Assembly: GCA_000496135.1 (NCBI GenBank)
Contig: KI542675.1
Span: forward strand, 434,001-498,000
Direction of reading: 5' to 3'
DNA: 64,000 nucleotides
DNA from: Thermoplasmatales archaeon E-plasma
GTDB lineage: Archaea; Thermoplasmatota; Thermoplasmata; Thermoplasmatales; Thermoplasmataceae
Under the pieces are notes generated by a model. That model worked only from the letters and a program-made list of their open reading frames with translations. It ran no database searches and was not told the DNA's origin. Below are positions 9,437-18,468 of the stretch, in pieces; the stretch's first letter is position 1, and every line of letters begins with the position of its first letter. Made by a program: the position numbers and the translations under genes.

Positions 9437-9650
9437 GTCAAAGTTACTTCATCATGGCAAAAGGTATTGCTGTATATCTTCCATATTAAAGCTCTAACAA
9501 TGTTAAATTTAAGGGTCCTTACTGTCTAATTTTGTTCCGATTACTAACAAATATAATGATAAATTTCTGATATCAAATGAGAGATTAATGCGCGTAAAAT
9601 GTAAATAAGATTCACGAAATTTAAATAATTCTACTCTATAACTTGGAGCA

Positions 9651-10025
9651 ATGAATGGAAATCTTAAGAATTTCACTTTAATTATATATTTCGGAATACT
9701 TATTGCTTCTCTAATAGTGTGGGTCATTTCTGCAAATGATCTGTTGTTCCATTATAGCGGCTTTACCAATAATTCAGTTACTTTTGATTATCTAGGATAC
9801 TGGAACTATTGGATATTTACTATTTCACTAATATTGGTTCTCATATTTGCATACTACACTTACGTCTGGATCAAGGAAGACAGGAAATTTATCTCCATGA
9901 CGTCTTCAGAGAGCAAGCAAACATTTATGAAAAATTTAAAAAGTCTGGAAAAAATAGCCAGAAAGCATGGTTCAAGGTTTCAAAGTATGCTCAACGAAGC
10001 TAAGGAAAAATGGAAGGTCAGATAA
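9651..10025 (+). CDS. Small two-helix membrane protein
   Basis: This is an unrecognised 124-residue protein. Two hydrophobic helices are visible, near residues 8-26 and 53-72, separated by a polar loop. A basic, helical cytoplasmic tail of about 50 residues follows ([18 protein letters not shown]) that could form a coiled coil. No cysteine pairs, lipobox or enzyme motif is seen. The 3' end overlaps the convergent speE gene by 8 bp. The upstream 214 bp has AT-rich promoter-like sequence but no strong ribosome site, so the transcript may be nearly leaderless. Confidence 0.6.
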   Translation: MNGNLKNFTLIIYFGILIASLIVWVISANDLLFHYSGFTNNSVTFDYLGYWNYWIFTISLILVLIFAYYTYVWIKEDRKFISMTSSESKQTFMKNLKSLEKIARKHGSRFQSMLNEAKEKWKVR

Positions 10026-10839
10026 GACTTTTGACAAACTCAGGGAGTTTGAAAGCGCCTTCCAGAACCTCCTCGTTGAAGTATTTCCCAGGCGATAAGT
10101 TGTGAGAATAATTTTTGATCTCTGAATCTGAAGCCAGGGTAAAACTCCAGAATCCGCTTGGATATGTGGGAATAAATGCCGTATAAACTCTAATATTTTT
10201 GAATACACTCTTCATTCCAGATGTTGCCATGGTAAGACCCTTTGGCTGGTAGAAAGGAGAACCGGACTGCGTGACCATAATTCCATCTGCCGTAAGGGCA
10301 CCCTTTACGTTTCTATAAAAATCAGCATTGAATAACCCTTCAGCCGGACCCACAGGGTCTGTAGAATCAACAACTATAAGGTCGAATGTTCCCTTATTCT
10401 GTTTCATAAATTTGATTCCATCATCGATGAGAAGCGTAACCGACGGATTGGAAAATGATGAATGAAGCTCAGGGAAAAATTTCCTGCTCACTTCAACGAC
10501 CTGTCCGTCAATCTCAACATTTACGATTTTCTTTACGCCAAGTTTGAGGAATTCACCTGCTGCACCGCCATCTCCTCCTCCAATTATGAGAACGCTCTCA
10601 GGTTTCTTCTTCATCATATTGAAAGGAACTCTGGAAATCATCTCATGATAAACAAATTCGTCTTTTTCTGTGAGCTGAACAGTTCCGTCGATTGAAAGCA
10701 GCTTTCCAAAATCGTATGTATCAAAAACATCTATTCTCTGGAAATCTGTTTTCAGAGACAGAAGCTGATCCTTAACTCTGAATGAAAGTTGCAAATTGTC
10801 AGAATATCTCTCAGAAAACCAATTTTCAATTAATTTCAT
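10018..10839 (-). CDS. speE: Polyamine aminopropyltransferase (spermidine synthase)
   Basis: The 273-residue enzyme transfers an aminopropyl group from decarboxylated S-adenosylmethionine to a diamine. Family motifs are the substrate-side strand [19 protein letters not shown], the cofactor loop [30 protein letters not shown] and the catalytic [14 protein letters not shown]. It has the usual N-terminal beta region and a Rossmann core, without the long extension of eukaryotic forms. Polyamines stabilise nucleic acids in thermophiles and acidophiles. The gene stands alone on the minus strand and converges on a small membrane protein gene. No adoMetDC gene is next to it. Confidence 0.94.
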   Translation of the reverse strand: MKLIENWFSERYSDNLQLSFRVKDQLLSLKTDFQRIDVFDTYDFGKLLSIDGTVQLTEKDEFVYHEMISRVPFNMMKKKPESVLIIGGGDGGAAGEFLKLGVKKIVNVEIDGQVVEVSRKFFPELHSSFSNPSVTLLIDDGIKFMKQNKGTFDLIVVDSTDPVGPAEGLFNADFYRNVKGALTADGIMVTQSGSPFYQPKGLTMATSGMKSVFKNIRVYTAFIPTYPSGFWSFTLASDSEIKNYSHNLSPGKYFNEEVLEGAFKLPEFVKSLI

Positions 10840-11183
10840 AAAGGTAGATTCATTTTATAGGTTAAGGTTTTTGGCTTAAAGCATTCAATATACCAATTAT
10901 AGGTTTATATTAAGAAAATCAAGATGGTTCTTGCTTAATCCAGTTAGACCCTTCAAAATACATTGCCCTCTTATTTTCTAATCAGGGGCAGTTCATAAAA
11001 TTATGCTTTGCATGGATAATTGCCAATTGTTATTCAATGTTCAAATATTTCAAATTTATACTTAATTTTCCGTTGCTGGTCCAGTTAAACCGGTCAATTG
11101 GTAATGTTCCGCAATTAATTAGACTAAGTCAGACAGTTTTTTCGGGAAAATGGTTATTAAATGATCACATATATCCCACTTAA
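10840..11183. other. Intergenic region between divergent speE and fixC
   Basis: This 344-bp AT-rich gap lies between two divergent genes and should hold both promoters. A TATA-like GGTTATTAAAT at about 11152-11162 sits 22-30 bp before the fixC ATG, which would give a leaderless or very short-leader fixC message. An imperfect dyad around ACCGGT (11080-11101) is preceded by CTGGTCCAG, and a related CCAGTTA segment occurs at 10940-10946. These may be operator sites. No open reading frame of interest or RNA gene was seen. Confidence 0.5.
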
Positions 11184-12479
11184 ATGAGCGAATTTGATGT
11201 GATCATAGTAGGGGCAGGTCCTGCAGGAGCATCAGCGGCAATTAAGCTTGCTGGCGCTGGTTCAAGTGTCCTTTTGGTAGAACGCGGTGATCCTCCAGGC
11301 AGTAAAAACGTTTCAGGGGGAGTTCTATGGGGAGACTCTCTTGGCTCTGTTGCACCGGACTGGGAAAAGGCAGCTCCAATGGAAAGATATGTGGAAGCAA
11401 AAGGCGTTTCATTTCTCACAAAGGATTCTAAAATTTCCATAGATTTCCGCTCTAAAAAATTACAGGAAAGAAGAAGCGGATATACTGTCTTAAGGACAAA
11501 GCTGGACGGCTGGCTTTCAAAGAAAGCAAAGGATGCTGGCGCAATGGTAGCCAGTGGAATTACTGTAGACAAACTTGCATTCAAGGATGACAGGGTCATA
11601 GGAGTCGAACAGGATGGAGATATTATTACCTCTGACATCGTAATACTTGCTGAAGGAGCAAACCCCAGAGTGGCAATAAATTCAGGAATAAGGGAACGGC
11701 TTAAGGATAGGGACGTTGCAATTGGAGTAAAGGAGATCATTAAACTCCCTGAAAAAACGATCAACGAAAGATTTAATTTAACGTCTTCAAAAATGGGTTT
11801 CGCGTCTGAATATGTGCTTGGATTTCTGGAGGGAGGAGTTAAGGCAGGTGGATTTATTTATACCAACAAAGAGAGTATATCGCTGGGTTTGGTCATTTCC
11901 ATGAAGGAGATGAGGCAAAATAACAATACGAGATCCTTCGATCTTATTGAACAGTTCAAGGAACATCCATACATCGCTCCTCTCATTGATGGGGGAAGGG
12001 TAGACGAATACAGTGCACATATGGTTCAGGAAGGAGGATTGAAATCTGTTCCACAGCTATACGGAAACGGCTTTATGGTTGTTGGAGACGGTGCAGGATT
12101 CTCATTCAGCAATGGTATGGTTCTTCAGGGTATGAACTATGCAATTGCCTCCGGAATCGCAGCTGCTGAGAGTGCAATAAAAGCAAAAATAAAATCAAAT
12201 TTCACCATGGAAGGATTATCTTCCTATGAAGAGAGATTAAAATCATCGTTTGTTCTTCAGGACCTCATGAATTTCAAGGGCATTGAAGAGGTTACATGGA
12301 GCGATATGATACATAGAGGAATTCCAAACATGTCTGAAGAATTATTCCTTTCTCTGTTCTCTGAGAATGGACAGCCTAAGGCGCATATGATAAACTTGCT
12401 TATCAGGGCCATGGGACATTCCGATGTTCCAAGAAAAGACATGGTTATCAATATGTATAGAATGTTGAGGAGGATGTAA
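11184..12479 (+). CDS. fixC: FixC, flavoprotein-quinone oxidoreductase
   Basis: The 431-residue FAD protein of the ETF-quinone oxidoreductase family begins with a Rossmann dinucleotide fold (DVIIVGAGPAGASAA) and the VSGGVLWG loop. A second FAD contact follows (GNGFMVVGDGAGFSFSNG). It lacks the C-terminal iron-sulfur domain of mitochondrial ETF-QO; the downstream ferredoxin-like FixX supplies it. With FixA/FixB it can pass electrons from ETF to quinone and, in bifurcating FixABCX, couple this to ferredoxin reduction. fixX begins immediately after the stop, and the gene order C-X-A-B with gaps of 0-9 bp indicates one operon. Confidence 0.93.
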   Translation: MSEFDVIIVGAGPAGASAAIKLAGAGSSVLLVERGDPPGSKNVSGGVLWGDSLGSVAPDWEKAAPMERYVEAKGVSFLTKDSKISIDFRSKKLQERRSGYTVLRTKLDGWLSKKAKDAGAMVASGITVDKLAFKDDRVIGVEQDGDIITSDIVILAEGANPRVAINSGIRERLKDRDVAIGVKEIIKLPEKTINERFNLTSSKMGFASEYVLGFLEGGVKAGGFIYTNKESISLGLVISMKEMRQNNNTRSFDLIEQFKEHPYIAPLIDGGRVDEYSAHMVQEGGLKSVPQLYGNGFMVVGDGAGFSFSNGMVLQGMNYAIASGIAAAESAIKAKIKSNFTMEGLSSYEERLKSSFVLQDLMNFKGIEEVTWSDMIHRGIPNMSEELFLSLFSENGQPKAHMINLLIRAMGHSDVPRKDMVINMYRMLRRM

Positions 12480-12752
12480 ATGAAAATAGAAGACAGATTA
12501 TCATTATTGAATTATAAGACAGACAAATCCTACGAGCATATAACAATCAACCCCAGTATATGTGAAACCTGCCCGGATCACTTTTGCACATTTGCATGCC
12601 CCGCAAAATGTTACAGTCTTATAGAGGAAAAGCTCAATTTCAAGTATGAAGACTGTGTTGAATGCGGAACATGTGATGTCGCATGCTCGCATGGAAGCGT
12701 TGCATGGAACAACACAAAGGGCGGCCATGGGGTCAAATATAAGTACGGGTGA
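12480..12752 (+). CDS. fixX: FixX, ferredoxin-like protein
   Basis: The 90-residue iron-sulfur partner of FixC. The cysteines form one canonical 4Fe-4S motif, CVECGTCDVAC (C-x2-C-x2-C-x3-C). An N-terminal set, CETCPDHFCTFACPAKC, includes the conserved FixX CPA-CY turn. It ends with the family-typical Gly-rich HGVKYKYG tail. Bifurcating FixX proteins carry two clusters that lead electrons away from FixC; the cysteine count here is compatible with that. The ATG follows directly on the fixC stop, with GAGG about 10 bases upstream inside fixC. Confidence 0.92.
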   Translation: MKIEDRLSLLNYKTDKSYEHITINPSICETCPDHFCTFACPAKCYSLIEEKLNFKYEDCVECGTCDVACSHGSVAWNNTKGGHGVKYKYG

Positions 12753-12756
12753 TTAA

Positions 12757-13545
12757 ATGGTGCTGGAAATAATAGTTATGATCAAACAGGTGCCAGACAG
12801 TCAGGAAGTAGTAATTGATCCTGTAACATTCACATTAAACAGAGGTGCAGCAAGGAATGTCATTAATCCAGCTGACGAGAATGCAATAGAGGCTGCCCTG
12901 AGAATTAAGGACAAAACCGGTGCCCACATCACCGTCATAACAATGGGTCCCCCATTTGCAGAATCAGCATTAATAGACTGTATGTCAAGAGGAGTAGACG
13001 ATGCAGTTCTGGTAACAGACAGGGCTTTTGCCGGTGCAGATACATATCCAACCGGTCTAACACTGGCATCAACCATCAAGAAGCTTGGAAAATACGACAT
13101 CATATTTGCAGGGGAAGAGTCCACCGATTCCAGTACAGGCCATGTAGGTCCGGGTGTAGCAGAATTTCTTGGCACGGATCAGGCATCATACACAAGCGAA
13201 TCATGGTATGAAGATGGATTTGTATATGCAAAAAGAGAGCTTGAGGAAGGCACTGAGATTGTAAAGATGAAACCTCCAACTCTCATAACCGTTCTTACAA
13301 ATGCCAACGACCCAAGGAGAGCAACCTTGAGAAAGAAAATAGATGCTATGAAGAAGGGTATAAAGACAATGACTCTTGCAGATCTTGGAATGCCTCCAGA
13401 ATGGGTTGGATTACGAGGTTCACCAACGGTTGTTAAGTCAATGAGAACCATTGATGAGAAGAAAAGGGAAGGTAAAAAGTTCAAGATAGAGGAGATTCCA
13501 AAGCTAGTGGATGAACTAATAGAAAAAAAGATAATTTCAATTTGA
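12757..13545 (+). CDS. fixA: FixA, electron transfer flavoprotein beta subunit
   Basis: The 262-residue EtfB/FixA subunit shows KQVPDSQEVVIDP at the N-terminus, the NPADENAIEAALRI helix and an adenine nucleotide-type loop (AGEESTDSSTGHVGP). The C-terminal arm RRATLRKKIDAMKKGIK resembles the recognition region that docks on partner dehydrogenases. In bifurcating ETFs this subunit binds NADH and the bifurcating FAD; in others it binds AMP. Sequence alone does not settle which applies. It starts 4 bp after fixX. Confidence 0.93.
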   Translation: MVLEIIVMIKQVPDSQEVVIDPVTFTLNRGAARNVINPADENAIEAALRIKDKTGAHITVITMGPPFAESALIDCMSRGVDDAVLVTDRAFAGADTYPTGLTLASTIKKLGKYDIIFAGEESTDSSTGHVGPGVAEFLGTDQASYTSESWYEDGFVYAKRELEEGTEIVKMKPPTLITVLTNANDPRRATLRKKIDAMKKGIKTMTLADLGMPPEWVGLRGSPTVVKSMRTIDEKKREGKKFKIEEIPKLVDELIEKKIISI

Positions 13546-13554
13546 GGAGATAAA

Positions 13555-14598
13555 ATGGTAGGTATAATTAATGCGGTTCCCCCTGAAAATCTTGATGATT
13601 ACAAAAACGTATTTGTATTCATAGAACTGAGAAACGGCCAGTTGTCAAGACCAGGTCTTGAGATGATCGGCGCCGGTATGAATATAGCCAGAAAAGCAAA
13701 CGAAAAGCTTATAGGCGTTATGATTGGCGACAATATCTCAAAGCTTGCAGATGATGCAGGTGCCTATGGATGCGATATTGTTCTTGGAGCAGAAGGCAAT
13801 GAATTGAAGGAATTCAAGACAATGCCCTATTCCTATATTATAGGAGAATTTATTCATGAATTCAAGCCAAACATACTTCTCATTCCGGCAACAAGAAATG
13901 GGAGAGATCTGGCGTCCAGGGTAGCTGTGAGGTCCAAGGCTGGAGTTACAGCAGACTGCACAGAACTTGACATTGACCTGAACGGAAGAATCCTTCTTGC
14001 TAAGAGGCCAACATATGGGGAAAGTACGCTTGCAGAGATTCTTTGTAAAAAACACAGACCACAGATGGCAACTGCAAGACCCGGTATCTTCAAAATACCT
14101 GACAGGGAAGAGGGGAGAAAATTCCAGAAGGATATTCGAAAAATGAAGGTTCCGGCGGAGATGATGGGTAAGGAGATCATAGAATTCATACCTAAGAAAT
14201 CTCTTGATCTTACCGCAGCAAAAATTGTTGTTAGCGGTGGACTAGGGCTTTCCAAGCCACAGGGATTTCAAATTCTTGATGAACTTGCAAATGAACTTGG
14301 GGGAGTAGTTGGGGCATCAAGGCCAACCGTAGACCTGGGATGGATTGAAAGGGATCATCAGGTAGGTCAGACGGGACAATCGGTTCGTCCTGATCTCTAT
14401 ATTGCAGCAGGAATATCAGGTAAAATTCAGCACATAATGGGAATGAAACTGAGCAAAAACATCATCTCCATTAATACGGACCCAAACGCTGAGATAAATC
14501 AATATTCTGATTATATCATAAACGATGATCTTTACAAGGCTATACCTGCTCTGATCGAAGAAATAAAAAAGAGAAAAGCAGGAAAGAAAGCGGATTAA
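13555..14598 (+). CDS. fixB: FixB, electron transfer flavoprotein alpha subunit
   Basis: The 347-residue EtfA/FixB subunit has an N-terminal alpha/beta domain including LLIPATRNGRDLASRVA. Its C-terminal FAD domain carries the family signature SGGLGLSKPQGFQIL, then VGASRPTVDLGWI, DHQVGQTGQ and YIAAGISGKIQH. These residues bind the flavin that accepts electrons and hands them to FixC. It follows fixA after 9 bp with GAGG before the ATG and closes the fixCXAB operon. The 3' end overlaps the convergent thrS by 4 bp. Confidence 0.94.
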   Translation: MVGIINAVPPENLDDYKNVFVFIELRNGQLSRPGLEMIGAGMNIARKANEKLIGVMIGDNISKLADDAGAYGCDIVLGAEGNELKEFKTMPYSYIIGEFIHEFKPNILLIPATRNGRDLASRVAVRSKAGVTADCTELDIDLNGRILLAKRPTYGESTLAEILCKKHRPQMATARPGIFKIPDREEGRKFQKDIRKMKVPAEMMGKEIIEFIPKKSLDLTAAKIVVSGGLGLSKPQGFQILDELANELGGVVGASRPTVDLGWIERDHQVGQTGQSVRPDLYIAAGISGKIQHIMGMKLSKNIISINTDPNAEINQYSDYIINDDLYKAIPALIEEIKKRKAGKKAD

Positions 14599-16616
14599 AT
14601 TATCTGATCTATTTTCCTTTCTCTGATCTCCATTAATATTTTATCTACAAATTCCTGAATTTTGAGCGTTGTCTGGGCATCTTTCCTGTTTCTTACGGTT
14701 ATTGTTCTGTTATTGACTTCATTCTCACCAACAACACAGATATATGCAGGTCTCTTTGATCTTATTAATTTGATTTTCTTCCCAACAGTCTCCGGACTCT
14801 GATCAAGAATGCAGTTTATTCCATTGTTTCTAAGGGTGGTTTCAATGGTCTTGGCATATTCTGTGTAGGCTTCACTTACCGGGATAAGATAAACCTGAAG
14901 CGGTGAAAGCCAGGTTGGGAGTTTTCCAGCATAGCTCTCAAGAAGTATAACGATCAATCTCTCAATCGAACCAAAAATTGCCCTGTGGAGCATTACCGGT
15001 GTTTCGTGCTTGCTTTCACTGTTCACGTAATATAATTCAAAGCTTCTTGGCATGTTGAAATCGAGTTGAAGGGTTGAGAGCTGCCAGGATCTTCCAAAAG
15101 CATCTTTTACATGCACATCGATCTTTGGCCCATAAAATGCTGCTTCACCTTCGAATTCCTTGAAGTTTATATTTCTTGAAAGAAGAGCACTTCTCAATTG
15201 ATCAGTGGCAGAATCCCATACTGAAAAGTCAGGTTCCAGGTTACGTGAACTGCATTCGGGGCATTGAACTTCTGATGCATTGGCTGATTTTCTTACCGGT
15301 TCTATGATATGACCGCAATCTTTACACTTATACTGTAAAAGATAGCTTTCCGGGTGATTCTTATCCATAAGACTGAGGTCAAAGGATACCGGCCATCCGC
15401 TGAGCATTATGCCCATGCTCCTGGTGATCATATCAAGGGTTCTTCCAATTTCTTCCTCAATCTGATCAGGTCTCAGGAATGCATGACCGTCGTCTATGGT
15501 AAATGTTCTTGGTCTGCTCAATCCTCCTACTTCTCCTGATTTTTCATACCGGTATACTGTGCCGAATTCACTTAGTTTTACAGGTAAATCACGATAGCTG
15601 TGTGAGCTGTTTTCGTATATTGTAATGTGACCGGGGCAGTTCATCGGTTTAAGGGCGTATTCGTCACCATCTGCAAGTTTAAAGAGAAACATATCGTCTT
15701 TGTATTTTGCATAATGACCTGACTGCTTCCACATGGTATCACGGAACAGATGGGGCGTACATACCTCCTGCCACCCGTTCTCCCTGTTCATGCCCCTCAT
15801 AAATTCAATCAGCTGATTTCTTATAAATGCACCATTTGAAGTATATAACGGAAGACCGGGTGCTCTTTCCGAATTGAAGACAAACAGATCCATTTCAGCT
15901 CCAATTTTCCGGTGATCTCTCTTTGCAGCTTCTTCCCTGTTCTTCAGAAACAGCTTTAAAGATTTATCATCGGGAAAGGCCGTGCCGTAAATCCTGACCA
16001 TGCTTTCAAGCTTTACATCTCCCCTGTAATTTGTGCTTGCTATGGAAAGCAGTTTAAACGCTTTAATATAGGAGGTATCTGGAACGTGAGGTCCCCTGCA
16101 GAAATCCACATATTCACCCTGTTCATAGATCGTTGAGGATGACCCGTCTTTTACATTATCCTCAATTTTGTCAATCTTGTATTTATTGTGACTGAAGAGT
16201 TTGAGTAATTGATTCTTGGGTAACTCCTTCTTTACGATTTTAAGTTTTTTAGATGCAATTAAATGCATTCTTTCCTCAACAACTTCTAGATCCTCCATTC
16301 CAATGGGCTTCATTCTGAAGTCATAATAGAATCCATCATCAGTGGCAGGTCCGGCATTGGGCAAAGCGTCCGGGTAAATTTCAGTAACTGCCTGGGCAAG
16401 GAGATGTGCAGCAGAGTGCCTTAGAATTCCAAGTCCTTCCTCACTATCAATGGATATTAGAATTGCTTCCTTATCTGAATTGAATGTCTCTGAAAGGTCA
16501 TGTAATGTATCATCGATTTTAGCAGCAATATATTCTCTGCTCCTGACATATTCTAAAATACTGTGCCCAGCCTCTATTTTAAAAGTTTTCTGTCTCTTGT
16601 TATCTGCGTTCTGCAT
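14595..16616 (-). CDS. thrS: Threonyl-tRNA synthetase, bacterial-type
   Basis: The 673-residue class II synthetase charges tRNA-Thr. A TGS-like N-terminal domain precedes the bacterial/eukaryal N2 editing domain with the HSAAH (H-x3-H) and CRGPH motifs that clear mischarged Ser-tRNA. The catalytic core has motif 2 (FGTVYRYEKSGEVGGLSR) and zinc-binding residues (MNCPGH). A C-terminal anticodon domain follows (YAKTIETTLRNNGI). Most archaea instead use an unrelated D-aminoacyl-tRNA-deacylase-like editing domain, so this is the bacterial form, as also seen in Thermoplasma. An extra Cys4 zinc-ribbon-like insert occurs at about residues 438-461 (KCKDCGH and VQCPECSS). That insert is not in typical bacterial ThrRS as I remember it. 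Confidence 0.95.
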   Translation of the reverse strand: MQNADNKRQKTFKIEAGHSILEYVRSREYIAAKIDDTLHDLSETFNSDKEAILISIDSEEGLGILRHSAAHLLAQAVTEIYPDALPNAGPATDDGFYYDFRMKPIGMEDLEVVEERMHLIASKKLKIVKKELPKNQLLKLFSHNKYKIDKIEDNVKDGSSSTIYEQGEYVDFCRGPHVPDTSYIKAFKLLSIASTNYRGDVKLESMVRIYGTAFPDDKSLKLFLKNREEAAKRDHRKIGAEMDLFVFNSERAPGLPLYTSNGAFIRNQLIEFMRGMNRENGWQEVCTPHLFRDTMWKQSGHYAKYKDDMFLFKLADGDEYALKPMNCPGHITIYENSSHSYRDLPVKLSEFGTVYRYEKSGEVGGLSRPRTFTIDDGHAFLRPDQIEEEIGRTLDMITRSMGIMLSGWPVSFDLSLMDKNHPESYLLQYKCKDCGHIIEPVRKSANASEVQCPECSSRNLEPDFSVWDSATDQLRSALLSRNINFKEFEGEAAFYGPKIDVHVKDAFGRSWQLSTLQLDFNMPRSFELYYVNSESKHETPVMLHRAIFGSIERLIVILLESYAGKLPTWLSPLQVYLIPVSEAYTEYAKTIETTLRNNGINCILDQSPETVGKKIKLIRSKRPAYICVVGENEVNNRTITVRNRKDAQTTLKIQEFVDKILMEIRERKIDQII

Positions 16617-16790
16617 TCAACTCCAGAGAATAATTAAAGATATATACCTTGAGTTAAGTCCGTTATACAAAGAATATAGTTAATGAAAACAGGGATACTT
16701 TTGTTATATCAGTACTTTTTTAAGGCAAAACGTTTTTAACGATTGATATATAATTAGCCTGTTAATGATTATCAGGGAGTTGATTTAAAA

Positions 16791-18464
16791 GTGGAAGAAC
16801 AAAGTGAGATTTCAAAGAGTATAGAGATGCTATGGAAGAAAAATTACCCTGCCGGAACCAGGAGGGAGTTGAATATACTGGAAAGGACAGTTTATTCTCT
16901 TCTGGAAGAGTCAGCCAAAAATTCGCCACATAAAGTTGCGATGGACTTCTATGGAAAGAAGACAACTTATGCTGAGCTGAAGACTGCGGTTGATAAAGCT
17001 GCTGCTTATCTTGCAGATATTGGAATCAAGGGTTTTGACAGGGTAGGTTTAATGCTGCCGAACACACCACAGTTCGTGATTCTATTCTTTGCAATAGTAA
17101 AATTAGGGGCAATCGTTGTTCAGGCAAACCCGCTTTATACGACTTTTGAATTGAGAGACGAGTTCACAGATTCTACAACATCCACGGTAATTATTCTGGA
17201 TGATTTCTACCCCAAGATAGAACCTCTCTACCCTTCAGTTATCAAAAAGATTATTGTGACTAAGGTTCAAGATTATTTGCCTGGAATGCTGGGGGCATTG
17301 TACTCTCTTTCCAAAGGGAAAAATAAGGTAAAGATTCCAAAGGGAGATCACATAATCCACTTCGGACCAAAATCATCATCAGCAAAAAATGTAAATGAGG
17401 CAAAAATAGAACCGTTAACAACGCCCGCATTAATACAATATACAGGAGGAACGACAGGTACACCAAAGGGCGCTCTTCTATCTCATCAGAACCTTATTGC
17501 AAATGTTTATCAGCTCTCAGAGTGGCTGCCGGACAATATGAGAAAGGACCGAACTTTCCTTTCAGCAATACCATTTTTCCATGTATATGGAATGATGACG
17601 GCAATGCTTATGCCCTGTCATCTGAGTTCAAAAATGAAGATAGTTCCTGATCCAAGAGATACAAAGAATGTGCTGAAAACAATTCAGAAAGAAAAATCCC
17701 TCATCTTTCCAGGTATTCCAACCATGTATCATTCAATATTGAGATATAAGAAATCTGCAAAATACAACATAAAATCGCTGGAACTTCTCCTGTCAGGTGC
17801 AGCGCCCCTTCCAATGGAGATTCAGAAGGAATTCGAAGTCAGATCCGGGGCATCACTTCTTGAAGGGTATGGTTTGACAGAAGCTTCTCCGGTGGTATGT
17901 GCAACGCCTGTGGAAATTGAAAAGAGGAAAGCCGGATCTGTAGGTTTTCCTGTTCCAAATACCTCTGTAAAGATTGTGGACGAGGAGACTGGAACAAAGG
18001 AATTACCAGTCGGGGAGATTGGCGAGATTATTGCAAAGGGGCCTCAGGTCATGCTCGGCTACCTGAATAACGTGGAAGAAACAAAAGATACAATACGGGA
18101 CGGGTGGCTATTTACTGGAGATCTTGGAATGATCGACCAGGAGGGGTATATACATATTGTGGACAGAAAGAAAGATCTCATTATTGCAGGCGGATATAAT
18201 GTATATCCAAGGGAAGTGGAGGAGGTAATGTATCAGAACCCAAAGATTGAAGATGTGGCTGTGGTAGGTGTTAAAGACGTACACAGAGGTGAAACGGTTA
18301 AGGCGGTGATAGTTCTGAAGAAGGGCGAAACACTGACCAATGAGGAGATCACCCAGTTTTGTACAACACACATGGCAATATACAAAGTTCCAAGGATTAT
18401 TGAATTCAGGGAGAGCCTTCCCAGGAGTGTAGTTGGTAAGGTGCTCAAAAAGGAGTTAAGATAA
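16791..18464 (+). CDS. Long-chain acyl-CoA synthetase (AMP-forming)
   Basis: The 557-residue member of the ANL superfamily activates a carboxylic acid as an acyl-adenylate and transfers it to CoA. Motifs are the P-loop-like YTGGTTGTPKGALLSH, the aromatic/adenine segment EGYGLTEASPV, the hinge-region GDLGMIDQEGY with DRKKDLIIAGGYNVYP, and the catalytic Lys near the end (SVVGKVLKKELR). Length and the VYPREVEEV segment fit FadD-like medium/long-chain ligases. It starts with GTG at 16791 after CAGGGAG. It may feed fatty-acid catabolism, with ETF genes 2 kb upstream as possible electron acceptors; this link is an inference. It converges with hutH, 4 bp apart. Confidence 0.88.
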   Translation: MEEQSEISKSIEMLWKKNYPAGTRRELNILERTVYSLLEESAKNSPHKVAMDFYGKKTTYAELKTAVDKAAAYLADIGIKGFDRVGLMLPNTPQFVILFFAIVKLGAIVVQANPLYTTFELRDEFTDSTTSTVIILDDFYPKIEPLYPSVIKKIIVTKVQDYLPGMLGALYSLSKGKNKVKIPKGDHIIHFGPKSSSAKNVNEAKIEPLTTPALIQYTGGTTGTPKGALLSHQNLIANVYQLSEWLPDNMRKDRTFLSAIPFFHVYGMMTAMLMPCHLSSKMKIVPDPRDTKNVLKTIQKEKSLIFPGIPTMYHSILRYKKSAKYNIKSLELLLSGAAPLPMEIQKEFEVRSGASLLEGYGLTEASPVVCATPVEIEKRKAGSVGFPVPNTSVKIVDEETGTKELPVGEIGEIIAKGPQVMLGYLNNVEETKDTIRDGWLFTGDLGMIDQEGYIHIVDRKKDLIIAGGYNVYPREVEEVMYQNPKIEDVAVVGVKDVHRGETVKAVIVLKKGETLTNEEITQFCTTHMAIYKVPRIIEFRESLPRSVVGKVLKKELR

Positions 18465-18468
18465 ACTC

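Noticed and set aside
11076-11101. CTGGTCCAG and ACCGGT dyad as a defined operator
   Set aside because: The symmetry is imperfect and no second copy supports a regulon. It is only mentioned in the gap description.
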